Assembly (NCBI GenBank): GCA_024516035.1
Contig: CM044955.1
Coordinates: 13,244,079 to 13,308,078, forward strand
Source: Bactericera cockerelli
Taxonomy: Eukaryota; Arthropoda; Insecta; Hemiptera; Triozidae
DNA: 64,000 nucleotides
Reading direction: 5' to 3'
Shown here: piece after piece, positions 33,545-42,622 of the stretch
Position numbering within the stretch: the stretch's first letter is position 1
Layout: every line of letters starts with the position of its first letter
Translations under genes and position numbers: made by a program
Notes under the pieces: model-generated
Database searches by the model: none
The model's input: the letters and a program-made list of their open reading frames with translations, nothing else
Told to the model about the DNA's origin: nothing

Positions 33545-33612
33545 AGAGGGTGGAGCACTTGGCTTGCTGCAGTTAACCCGGGTTCGATGCCTAGTTGGCG
33601 CGATTTTTTTTT
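33545..33612 (+). mobile_element. SINE family F, head fragment
   Basis: GAGAGGGTGGAGCACTTGGC (box A side) and AACCCGGGTTCGATGCC (box B), followed by GGCGCGA and a T-run. No body is visible. Confidence 0.5.
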
Positions 33613-35110
33613 TCAGCTTTGTAGCTCTGATCTTTGATGGCAAGGGCCCCGTAGCTATCAACGGCATTACAGACACAAGCAGAACTCAATCAGCACAAGA
33701 TCGTTAATCTTCAATGGAGTTGGTTTTTGGTCTTGGGCCCACGCGGCTCAGTACCCAAGTACTAGGTAAAATAATTACATACCTGGTACTGACGAATAAG
33801 ATCAAGTTTTCATTAATAAATTAATCTAGCACTTTTTTGATAAATAAATTTTCAATGAATTGATTTTTTGGGATGTTACAAGGTGTTAAAAAAATAATAT
33901 TACCTAATGATATCTACACAAGATAAATTACATGATTTTCTCATTTTCTTTTCAAACCGAAACTGGCTATTGTGTCAAAACATCTTCGGATCTTCTATAA
34001 AGAACTACTTAGAAAAGAAGAAAAAGTAGTTGAACTGTTAAAACTGAAACACTAAAGAGACGATGGGCAAAAAAAAAAAAAAAAATGAAAGCAAGGAAGG
34101 GGTAAAGCGAGGAGCTTACGAAACAAGCAACAAAGAATACTAAACAAAAGGTAGGATTCGGAGGGTGAGAAAGAGTAAGGTTTTGGTTGAAAATAATGCG
34201 GGGGTCTTTTTCTCTTCCCCTGGAGCGGAAAGCGAGGTTCTGCAACAAAAGAGGCATGGCGCTTTCGAATGAGATCTGGTCAAATGCCACCGTCCTGGAA
34301 GAGACACTGTGACGGGTAGCCCTAATTTAAAGAGACTTGCAAATTGCCTGAACTTTGTTGTGAATTTTTGAAGTCAAAGTGGTGGTGTTAAGACGCAATA
34401 CGTTTGACTTAGTATATCATTTTATGTATTCTTAGTTATAGAATTCGTGGTTATAAAGTATAATTATCATGCATGTTATCAGTTGCTTCTTCATAATCAA
34501 CGTAGCTCACAAAATGTGCTAGAACTAAAAGGATTTTTTAATATAAAAATTGAAAGTGAACCATAATGGGCCACACTGTCCCTCAAGTTGGGCTACAGTG
34601 CGCTATGCTGATTGGTTGAAACTCCGACCTAACGACTTGTTTGGTTTATCTGAACTTTTATGCTGTTTGATATCTTGACCATATGTCTTCTCAATTTGTC
34701 GAGATGTAACTTTATTATGCATAGATTGTTCGAAATTTGAACTAAAAAAGGTAAATGCATGTCTTTTAACGGGAGTCCTAACTAATTTGCCATCTAAAGT
34801 GCCTATGGCAATTTAGTTAGGACGTAATAGATATTGTATTAATGTATATTCTTTTTCATATTTATGTTTGTTTTCATTTTTTTATATTTATCCTTCTAAT
34901 AAAGTATTCAATAATAATAATGACTGTCTCTTTAGACTTATAAAATTATCAAGTTTAGACTTATACAATTCTCAATCAAGCCAAACGGTCGTTTCGCGGG
35001 AGAACGCCTCCCAGAAACTACAGTGCTTATGTAACGTAATACTAACTAACTGTATAACGTAATACTAACTTCAAAATTAAAGACTTTGAATTCTCATTTT
35101 CAATATTTCT
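33613..35110. other. Intronic spacer with a LINE-derived hairpin
   Basis: GTCCTAACTAATTTGCCA at 34775-34792 is inverted, with one extra base, as TGGCAATTTAGTTAGGAC at 34805-34822. The same AGTTAGGAC wording occurs in the LINE end at 35915. No gene was recognised. Confidence 0.45.
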
Positions 35111-35300
35111 TCAAATAATTATTATGATTATAGTATGCTTTATTAGGTAAGACAAAAATATGTACAGTAAAATACAATGAAATTATAAAGAAAAAATATA
35201 TAGATTGAACAAAGAAACAAGAACAAAAAAGAGAATGAAGCCAATGTCCTACCTAAAGGGCGGGGTTATTGTCAGTGGCAATCTCTTCCACAATCTCTTC
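35111..35300 (-). mobile_element. LINE 3' end
   Basis: On the minus strand: GTGGAAGAGATTGCCACTGA, CAATAACCCCGCCCTTTAGG and TAGGACATTGGCTTCATTCT, then a T-rich stretch ending ACCTAATAAAGCATACTAT and ATAATAAT. This is the same module as at 35866-36040. It is 5'-truncated with no coding part. Confidence 0.65.
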
Positions 35301-35406
35301 CCCACAAAAAATTATTATTTTTCATGGACTCTATAATAATTAAGTGAAATACAGTTTAATGCTACAATACGTAATATGAGTCGTGTTTGATTTTAACATT
35401 CCTCCG

Positions 35407-35434
35407 AAATCAAAAAAAAAAAAAAAAAAAAAAA
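35407..35434. repeat. Poly(A) tract
   Basis: A run of about 24 A follows TCCTCCGAAATC. It is a likely retroposon tail, but the element upstream was not recognised. Confidence 0.6.
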
Positions 35435-35865
35435 TAGGTAAGCTTCTCTATTTTGTCCACCACGTTTTCAAGGTTCACAATTTTTTAGATCGTAACAACT
35501 AATTATATGATAATTTGTGATATACTACTTCATTGGAGGGATCTATCTTTTCTACCCCTTAAGAAACTAGCAAAGAAGAGAGACAGCATACAATATCCAT
35601 TTGAAAATTAAATTGAAAACCACTCCACCATAGATTTTTTTTCTATCTCACTGAACAAGCAAGGGGGCGATATGATGGGCGGCTAAAGTGGGAAACTGAC
35701 TTCTGCAATTGACACATTGGCGTCCGTTGGTTATTCTAGAGAAAAATAGATAGTGTGATATTGTGTTCCTACTATACTGAGGCAAAAAACTGGTGTCAAA
35801 AAGTCAAATTTATTCTTGCATTCTGCCTCCCCACCCCACAAAGTAATTATATGTTAATCACATAG

Positions 35866-36040
35866 GGTTGGGTGGAAGAGATTGCCATAGGCAATAACCC
35901 CGCCCTTTAGTTAGGACATATGTCTATATTTTGTTTATTTTTTTCTTTTTTATATTATTAATATTGTCAATTTTATATTTAATTTTTACCATTATTTTTC
36001 TGTATATTATATGTTCTACTAATATAGAGTTTTTATAAAA
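35866..36040 (+). mobile_element. LINE 3' end
   Basis: GTTGGGTGGAAGAGATTGCC, CATAGGCAATAACCCCGCCC and TTTAGTTAGGACATATGTCT, followed by a T-rich stretch and ATATGTTCTACTAATATAGA. It is homologous to the minus-strand copy at 35111-35300. No coding part is present. Confidence 0.65.
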
Positions 36041-36160
36041 AAAACACTTTCGTGATATCACAACTACTCAAGCTTGCTTTACTAAATCTACGCTGAAACC
36101 GAGACTTGAACCACCGACCTCCAGGTTACAAGTCCGCCGCCTTATCGATCAAGCTACTCA
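36040..36160 (-). mobile_element. SINE family B
   Basis: On the minus strand: GAGTAGCTTGATCGATAAGG (box A side), GCGGACTTGTAACCTGGAGG, TCGGTGGTTCAAGTCTCGGT (box B), CAGCGTAGATTTAGTAAAGC and TGATATCACGAAAGTG. The first bases of the head are changed. Confidence 0.85.
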
Positions 36161-36185
36161 CAAAGCAATTAAAATGCCTAGTTAA

Positions 36186-36262
36186 GCCAGCGTCGATGCT
36201 ATGCTAAATACACCAGTTCTCATTTTGTAGTTTTGTACAAAAGTTAAGAAACAACCAGTGAG
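36186..36262 (+). mobile_element. 5S-type SINE head, fragment
   Basis: GCCAGCGTCGATGCTATGCT, AAATACACCAGTTCTCATTT and AAAGTTAAGAAACAACCAGT match the first part of the 5S-like head at 32155, with an insertion of about 15 bases after GTTCTC. The body is absent. Confidence 0.7.
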
Positions 36263-37204
36263 AACCGTTGTAATATACAAGTACACTATCTGTTCATACT
36301 TTTAAAAATAGAGAGTTGATGGCATGGATAATCAGAACTATTACCTGCTGATGAGAGCAAATAAGCTCAAAAAAGCTGTCCAGGTATGTTCTGAAATTGA
36401 TGTACATCTAATACAATTTCTCACTTTTCTGTTTATACTGATACATACATACTGATTATACATAATTGGCGTACATGACTACATACCAAAGTATAGGAAC
36501 ATATTTTACAAAATGTTTGAATAATTCATGTCTTCAGTCTGGGGGAGATAATCATAAGAAATGGGGATAACGACATGCTCTTCCTTATTTTCGGTGAGCC
36601 CTCCTCCCCCAGCACATAGGACATTGTTGTCCTAGAGATGTCTCATTCACGCACACACTCTTACAAGTACCTGAATATAAATCCAACGTTATTTCCTTTT
36701 CAGACTTTTCCAGGGGGTTTGTTTTGTCCGAAATATAGAGTGAAAAAAAAGAAGAATAAATATGAAACTTTTACCTATTGTGTGAGAATTTCATATTTTA
36801 TTGTGGATAAAAGTTATAAGAGGGTGAGTTTGGATGTAAAACTGAATACGGAGTGTATTGTAAGCTCGGACTTGGGAGAATTTGAATAACGGGTTCTCAT
36901 CATCAAGTCTTTTGCGGAGATCCATTGGGGATTGCTGTAAAGTAGGGTTAAGGGACCCAGGTCCATCAGACAGGGAAATTGTTTGTGTGTTTATCATAAA
37001 AATATTGGTGAGATACACGATGTCAGCACAATGCTGTAGACAAGGTTTGACCAAAGTGTTTTTGGCCTGCCAAAAGTATGGCTGTTTGAAAATTCGGTTG
37101 AAGATTTTAATGTGCACATTCTAGAGGCCATTGTGATGTACGGAGCTATATGTTTTTTAATCAGTTGAAACTTATGTTTAAAAAAAAATATTTTTTTTTT
37201 TAAT
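36263..37204. other. Intronic spacer, no gene seen
   Basis: No recognisable domain-bearing frame or repeat was found. Confidence 0.4.
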
Positions 37205-37207
37205 ATT

Positions 37208-37525
37208 TAAGAGATCGAATCTAATCATTAGATCTAATCTAACTTGATCTAATGATAAGACATCTAATCTAATCATTAGATGTAATCTAATTTGATCTAG
37301 TGATAAGAGATCTAATCTAATCATTAGATCTAATCCACCTTGATCTAGTGATAAGAGATCTAATCTAATCTAATCTAATCTAACTTGATCTAATGATAAG
37401 AGATCTAATCTAATCACTCGATCTAATCTAACTAGACCTAATGATAAGAGATCTAATCTAATCACTAGATCTAATCTACCTAGATCTAATGATAAGAGAT
37501 CTAATTTAACTTGATCTAATGAGTA
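37208..37525. repeat. 48-bp tandem repeat, about 6.5 units
   Basis: The unit reads AAGAGATCTAATCTAATCAT, TAGATCTAATCTAACTTGAT and CTAATGAT. One unit has a three-base contraction in which TCTAA is reiterated. The unit is built from TCTAATC and its near-complement, so it can form small hairpins. The Leu/Asp-rich minus-strand frame through it is a by-product. Confidence 0.92.
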
Positions 37526-38213
37526 CTGTAGGTATTTGGGTTCCTGAAAATCCCTCTGAACAATAAAATGAAGAAAGTCCATTAAATTATTTCTACTATT
37601 GCCAAACAAAAAATATTTCCAATAATATTAACACAATTGACTTTTAATTGGTTTTTTTTACGGCAGCAATGATAATCATATTTCCTGTTTCGATAAACTA
37701 AAATGAAACTTTCCCCGGTTTCAATGGAATTCGGCAGGGAAGTTCACTCCTATTTTAAAATTTATTGCTCCAATGAAACAATGAGATAGGACGAAGGAAG
37801 TAATTTGATTTCAAATAATTTTAATGGCTTTTAAATAAAAGGAAAAAAATTGAGAGAAAATTTGAACAGGCGGGAAGAGAACGCTGGAGAAAATAAAGGT
37901 AATGTCAAAATTCCGAAAAGTAGTATAGCTTTAACCTAATTTTTACTTGATGTTATCGGGATTTTTTTTCTTCTTTCAAAGTTGAGTAAAAGTACTAAAA
38001 GTCAAAAGTAATAAGAGCATTTTATTGGTTATCTTTCCGGGAAAACTTTATGCACTGTCTTTTAAATCATTATTAGGTATTTTAGATTTCAATGTAGCAA
38101 ACATTGCATGCATTAGTATTAGAAAGTTTAGTTAGATAAGAATTTAATAAGGAGCCACTAAAGTATACTAAATATTGATAGAAACATGATGGTTACCTAA
38201 ATAAATATCTACG
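37526..38213. other. Intronic spacer, no gene seen
   Basis: AT-rich sequence without recognisable features. Confidence 0.4.
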
Positions 38214-38224
38214 ATACAATACTG

Positions 38225-38375
38225 ACCGACCTCAGTAGCTTGATCGATAAAGTGGAGGACTTGTAACCTGGAGGTTGGTGGTTCAAGTCCCGGTTTCAGC
38301 GAAGATTTAGTAAAGTGAGTTTGAGAGTTGTGATTAACACAAAAAATATGATGACTTAAAAAAAAAAAAAATACA
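38225..38375 (+). mobile_element. SINE family B, full length with 11-bp target duplication
   Basis: Starts ACCGACCTCAGTAGCTTGAT, then CTTGTAACCTGGAGGTTGGT, GTTCAAGTCCCGGTTTCAGC, GAAGATTTAGTAAAGTGAGT and a tail with poly(A). ATACAATACTG at 38214-38224 and 38376-38386 is the target duplication. This copy defines the family's 5' end (ACCGACCTC) and shows that the tail is A-rich. Confidence 0.92.
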
Positions 38376-38406
38376 ATACAATACTGTTTATCCAACAAGA
38401 GGGAGA

Positions 38407-38438
38407 CCCTTATTGATTAAGCTACTGAAGCCGGTATA
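38407..38438 (-). repeat. SINE family B, 5' fragment
   Basis: On the minus strand: TATACCGGCTTCAGTAGCTT followed by AATCAATAAGG, the first 30 bases of the family-B head. Confidence 0.55.
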
Positions 38439-38654
38439 AGTTGAATATACCTAAAAAAATTAAAAGTTTAATTTTAAATGGTTAGGGGTGTTTGAAGTGA
38501 ATTTCAACTAATAGTAATCTTTTTTAACTGGGGGTTTTGTTTAAACTACACTGCTACTTAAAAAACAACACTCAATCTCTAAAGGACCAAATTTCAGAAG
38601 ACCATGGATTGCCATCAATTCCTTTGTTTACCACTAATATGGATTTAAAACCCA

Positions 38655-38722
38655 AATAGTCACCCATTGAGGTCCTTATTATGTTAGACGTTGCTTATCT
38701 TGAGTGTTTCTTGAAAGACAGA
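38655..38722 (-). repeat. 5S-type SINE head, decayed fragment
   Basis: On the minus strand: CAAGAAACACTCAAGATAAG, CAACGTCTAACATAATAAGG and ACCTCAATGGGTGACTATTT correspond to the control-region part of the 5S-like head. Confidence 0.5.
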
Positions 38723-38744
38723 TGTACCAAATATTCGACAGGGA

Positions 38745-39026
38745 TCAAAAGCGACCATAATTTTTAACACTTTTTTTTCGACATTAAATTTAGAATCCTT
38801 GTTCATACTATAAGAAAGGTAAAAAGGAATTCTTTTGACTCAGATATCGCTCGTTTATGTATTTTCAATGTGTTAAACTTTCATAATTGAGTAGCATTAT
38901 CGTGTTCGATAGTCGCCAAACTTCGTGTATCCATCAAGTTTAGGAGGCTAATAATTAACAAGGGCCCCCAGAACCAAGTTTATGAGGGTTGAAAAATATA
39001 GTGTCAAAAATTATGGTCGCTTTTTT
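38745..39026. mobile_element. MITE with 24-bp inverted ends
   Basis: AAAAGCGACCATAATTTTTA (then ACAC) at the left is inverted at the right as GTGTCAAAAATTATGGTCGC (then TTTT) with one mismatch. The 282-bp element encloses AGGAGGCTAATAATTAACAA and GGGCCCCCAGAACCAAG, a block also found at 16893-16926 without these ends. Confidence 0.7.
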
Positions 39027-41382
39027 CAGCGTACATGTACTATCCAATAGTACATGTACGCTATTCAACGTAACGCTGCGCTGGTAAAATGTTGAATTGA
39101 TCTGTTTTATAGAATGTTGGGTGCTATTCTGGACATTTCCAGTTGTATTGAGTTTCAAAAGAGCAAAGTTTACGAAGCATTAATGCGAGAATGTAACAGA
39201 ACCTAATCCAACATAGGTTATGGGATAAAGCTAGTATGAGACCCCATCGTTTCGCATGCTCTGTCAATTAATCATATCAAATGAATATAAAACTAACTTC
39301 ATTTCAGTGAAAATAATGAAAGAGGAAAAAATAAAGGAGAGGAAAAGTTGGGTGATAAAAGCTCGGTACAGAAAAGAAATAGGGTAGCGTCGGGTGACCA
39401 GACCGGGGGTAATGACGGCTCCATTGAATATTTTTCTGAAACAAGTATAAATGAGCGGACCCCTAGCAGACAGTTGTCGGGAAAATGTGTTCGATGTTGC
39501 CTGCATGATAACTAGGTGGAGTGGAAATTTCACATAGGAAATGCAAAATTCGACAGTGAAGTCGAATTTTCTCTTAGTTCCATCAGATTTCTCGATGATG
39601 CATGACGTATCGAGATTTTTTTTTCTTTCTTATAAGGCGCTTTAACTTGTAGTTTGAAGTCGTTCGCACGGTCCCGCTATAGATCTATGTTAAGTGGAAC
39701 ATTTTGAGGAGAACAAGGAAAATCAACGTCAGGTACCTGATATGGAACCTGACAACCTGGTTGGGTGGAAGAGCTCCCTTTAAAAAAAATAGGACCTGGA
39801 CACCGTCCACTTTGTCATCAAGAGCAGGAGGGCAGGGGAGGGTGGGGTGAATATGATCATGACGGGGGCATATCAGGTTGACCCACAGACGGTCGCCACA
39901 CTGACAGTCTGGTGGTTCAGATCCCGTGAACTAACTAAGAGTTGTGAGTTATCCATGGGTAGCCTATCCCCATTCGGGTGAGTACTATTTCAAATTATTA
40001 CGGGTCGCCTTTGAATCAGAATTCCATATTTATTAAAAAAATTACGTCTTAGCACATTTGTAAACTTTCCTTTTTTAGTCAAGACAAGTGAATAATTTAT
40101 ACTTGCAAGGATTCCCAGGTAGAATTATGTCAGGTATCAGACACTACACGCTTTTTTTCTATTCAGAGCTATCTGACAAAAGATAACCTATTATTCAGTC
40201 CATTTATTGGTTTATTGAAAGCGGATAGAGATCGAAGGAGAGAGAGAGTGAGAGGGGGAAAGAGGGAGAGGATATGATAAAGAAAGTAGAGCTAGTGGTA
40301 GAGGAAGATAGGGAGAGAAGTATAGAGGGTGTGTGTGTGATAAAGTTAGACAAGCGGTGTAGAAAGAGAAGAGAGAGACAGATAGATAGAGAAACAGGAG
40401 AGAAAAAGAAGAAGGAGTAAAATAGGAAGCTGACGATTGCAAATAAGGTAAAAAATATGCAAAATAATGCAAATGGAAAATAATTTAATGGAGAAAAAAA
40501 GTCCTTGTTTTATTCATTTGCCCGGTTTTTATTTCCAGTCGATATCTACATTATCTACCTTAGTTTCTGTCCCTTGTTTCTGTCCCTCAGTAGCTCAGGG
40601 CGGAAGAGGTGCTGAATCAGCCTAAGGAGGGGTATGACAGTCAAGAGGGTGTGAAGTGATGGAAAATGTAGGTACACATTACAACATAATATGATAAAAG
40701 GTATAAATGTAAAAGATGCATTATGCAGATGTAAAAAATTCATGCAGCTTCTATCTACTTCTATCTTTGAATTCAAATTGAAAGTTTTTTTTTCCTTTTG
40801 AGAATGGGCTTTTGGTAGGCATATAGATAATAATTAGTGAAATTATATAACAATAGATTAAATCGGACAGGTACAGATGGGTGATCTTGAGTTATAATTT
40901 TACCAATTGAAAAGAAAATCTAAATCAAGACATTCAAGTTGTTTTTGCAAATTTCTAAGGGTGAAATTAATATAGGTTTACAATAATTTTGTAACTAATA
41001 CTTAAAACTGAGAATTTGATCCTTTAATTTCGCGTATTGTTTTATATGGGGAAATATAAGTTTGGAATAGGACTTGTGATTCCGATTTTCTCTATCTATC
41101 TATTACTCGTAATTTCGCCCAAAGCGTCATTTAGTCAAATTACCCTAAACGTCTGTTAGTAATTAAATAATAGTAAGTAGACTTTAAGTGTTAATCCGGC
41201 TCAAGTAATCTGGTTAAGTTCAATTCGATTCAATACTTACTTACATTTTATTTTTGTATTCGACTAATGTATGTGTACTTGAATTTTATCTTCTGTACTA
41301 TAGTACTTACCATTGTATATCTTGTACAAACAGTTACTTTCTACTTTTGTTATGTGAATATTTATGGAATAAAAATACTTAC
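39027..41382. other. Intronic spacer with a 15-bp hairpin and a GA-rich tract
   Basis: AGCGTACATGTACTA at 39028-39042 is perfectly inverted at 39048-39062 (loop TCCAA). About 40215-40410 is GA-rich. The segment 39870-39960 has a weak tRNA-like look (GGTGGTTCAGATCCCG). No gene was recognised. Confidence 0.45.
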
Positions 41383-41591
41383 GTCAACGGTGATTCCAGA
41401 AGACGCAAAAGTTCTGGTGGGAGGGATTTCTTTCGGTACAAATCGGTAGAACTCGGTTTTGCCCCGAAACCACTTGACCGAGTAGAGAAGGTCACCCTCG
41501 AGGTCGTATGTACACTCGAGCATGCAGCTTCCTCCGGACACCACCGCCTGGGGGACGGTGATCTTCAGATTCCTCAGGCCATGCGTCAGGT
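41383..41591 (-). CDS. beat: Beaten path-like protein, exon 1 of those seen (first Ig domain, N-terminal half)
   Basis: The exon encodes LTHGLRNLKITVPQAVVSGG, then SCMLECTYDLEGDLLYSVKW, FRGKTEFYRFVPKEIPPTRT and FASSGITVD. Family hallmarks are the L-L-I-VP-AV strand, C-Y-LEG-LYSVKW (B-strand cysteine and C-strand tryptophan), FYR-PKE-PP and GI-VD. The minus-strand acceptor is GGTTACAG before ACCTGACGC, so two bases complete a codon begun upstream. The donor is GTAAGT after GTTGAC, phase 0. A signal peptide is expected from an exon further right that was not found. Two partial copies of this exon's 5' edge lie just upstream (41779 and 41956). Confidence 0.93.
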
Positions 41592-42019
41592 CTGTAACCA
41601 GAAGAAGAATCTTGTGAGAAGGTTGTACACGATTCATTAATTCATCGTATGACTGTTTTATTTCAGAAAATAAATAAAATATCAACATATTTATACTGCC
41701 CGATTGAGACTATTAAAGTCCCATTATTCCAGCAGTAAGCCCAAGACATATTATTATGTGGTAAAAATCCCAAATGGGATCTTCAGATTCCTCAGGCCAT
41801 GCGTCAGGTCTGAAATCAGGAGAAGAATCTCGTGAGAGGGATAATAATAATAATAATATCGCCTTATTTATACTGCCCGATTGAGACTATGAAAGTCCCA
41901 TTATTCCAGCAGTAAGCCCAAGACATATTATTATGTGGTAAAAATCCCAAATGGGATCTTCAGATTCCTCAGGCCATGCGTCAGGTCTGTAACCAGAAGA
42001 AGAATCTCGTGAGAGGGAT
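41561..42019 (-). repeat. Tandem copies of the exon edge joined to SINE family A sequence
   Basis: The exon block ATCTTCAGATTCCTCAGGCC plus ATGCGTCAGGTCTG occurs at 41561 (in the exon), 41779 and 41956. Each extra copy is fused at its left to AAATGGG of the SINE body and at its right to AAGAATCTCGTGAGAGGGAT and the (AATAAT) SINE tail. The two extra copies are 177 bp apart. The third copy keeps the intron wording TGTAACCAGAAGAAG, while the middle one has TGAAATCAGGAGAAG. Confidence 0.92.
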
Positions 42020-42229
42020 AATAATAATAATATTGCCTTAATTTATACTGCCCGATTGAGACGATTAAAGTCCCATTATTGCAGCAGTAAGCCCAAGACA
42101 TATTATTATGTGGTAAAAATCCCAAATGGGAGGATAACTTGTCATGTCCCGGCTGGGTTTCGAACCCACGACCTCTGGAATCTCTAGATTCAGAGAGTGC
42201 CGCCTTTACCACTGAGCTACCGGGACAGA
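42018..42229 (-). mobile_element. SINE family A, full length
   Basis: On the minus strand: CTGTCCCGGTAGCTCAGTGG (box A), AGGTCGTGGGTTCGAAACCC and AGCCGGGACATGACAAGTTA (box B and stem), then TCCCATTTGGGATTTTTACC, ATGTCTTGGGCTTACTGCTG and the AAGGCAATATTATTATTATT tail. The 3' part of this element was copied, with the exon edge, into the two tandem units to its left. Confidence 0.9.
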
Positions 42230-42622
42230 AGGATGTACAAGTGTACATAGTGCACTTGTAGTCAAGTGGTTAACGCGCTAGTCTGGTAATCCAGGTAGCG
42301 TAGGGATGCGTTGGTTCGAATCCCACCCAGTGCATGAATTTTGCCTCATGAATTTGAGTTTGTGACCACATAATAATAAGACTCTGAGGCAGTGGCGGCT
42401 CGTCGGGTGAAGACACTGAAGACATTTTCACCTAATTTTGAACAGTGAAAACACTACTCATAATCCCTTGAACATGGCACAATTGATCCAACTCAAAGAA
42501 AAAAAAAAAAAAGAGTAAGCTTTGTGTAAAATAGATCAATGCTGCTTAACATTTCATGTTACTTTCCAAGGAGAACACCAAATGTGAAGACAATTCGAAA
42601 TTGTCTTCAGTTGTCCTTGAAT

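Larger units (their letters stand above)
7384..41382 (-). other. beat: Partial Beat-like transcription unit (gene-level summary)
   Basis: The four exons at 41591-41383, 26586-26451, 17189-17056 and 7583-7364 join in phase (1-0, 0-1, 1-0, 0-1) into 699 coding bases, or 233 codons, without a stop. The family layout is seen: Ig-like V-type domain 1 with cysteines in CTYD and YRCEV and tryptophan in SVKWF, then Ig domain 2 with cysteines in NCTS and LLCVA and tryptophan in TWYRN. Possible N-glycosylation sites are NNST, NCT and NIT. The introns are filled with SINEs and DNA transposons, which accounts for the size. The first and last exons are absent from what can be recognised. Confidence 0.8.

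Noticed and set aside
37208..37525. CRISPR-like array
   Set aside because: The 48-bp units are contiguous with no unique spacers, and the context is eukaryotic.
42248..42335. Functional tRNA gene
   Set aside because: Boxes A and B are present, but the sequence continues into a repeated body and related copies exist. The anticodon arm is irregular. The same applies to the other tRNA-like heads.
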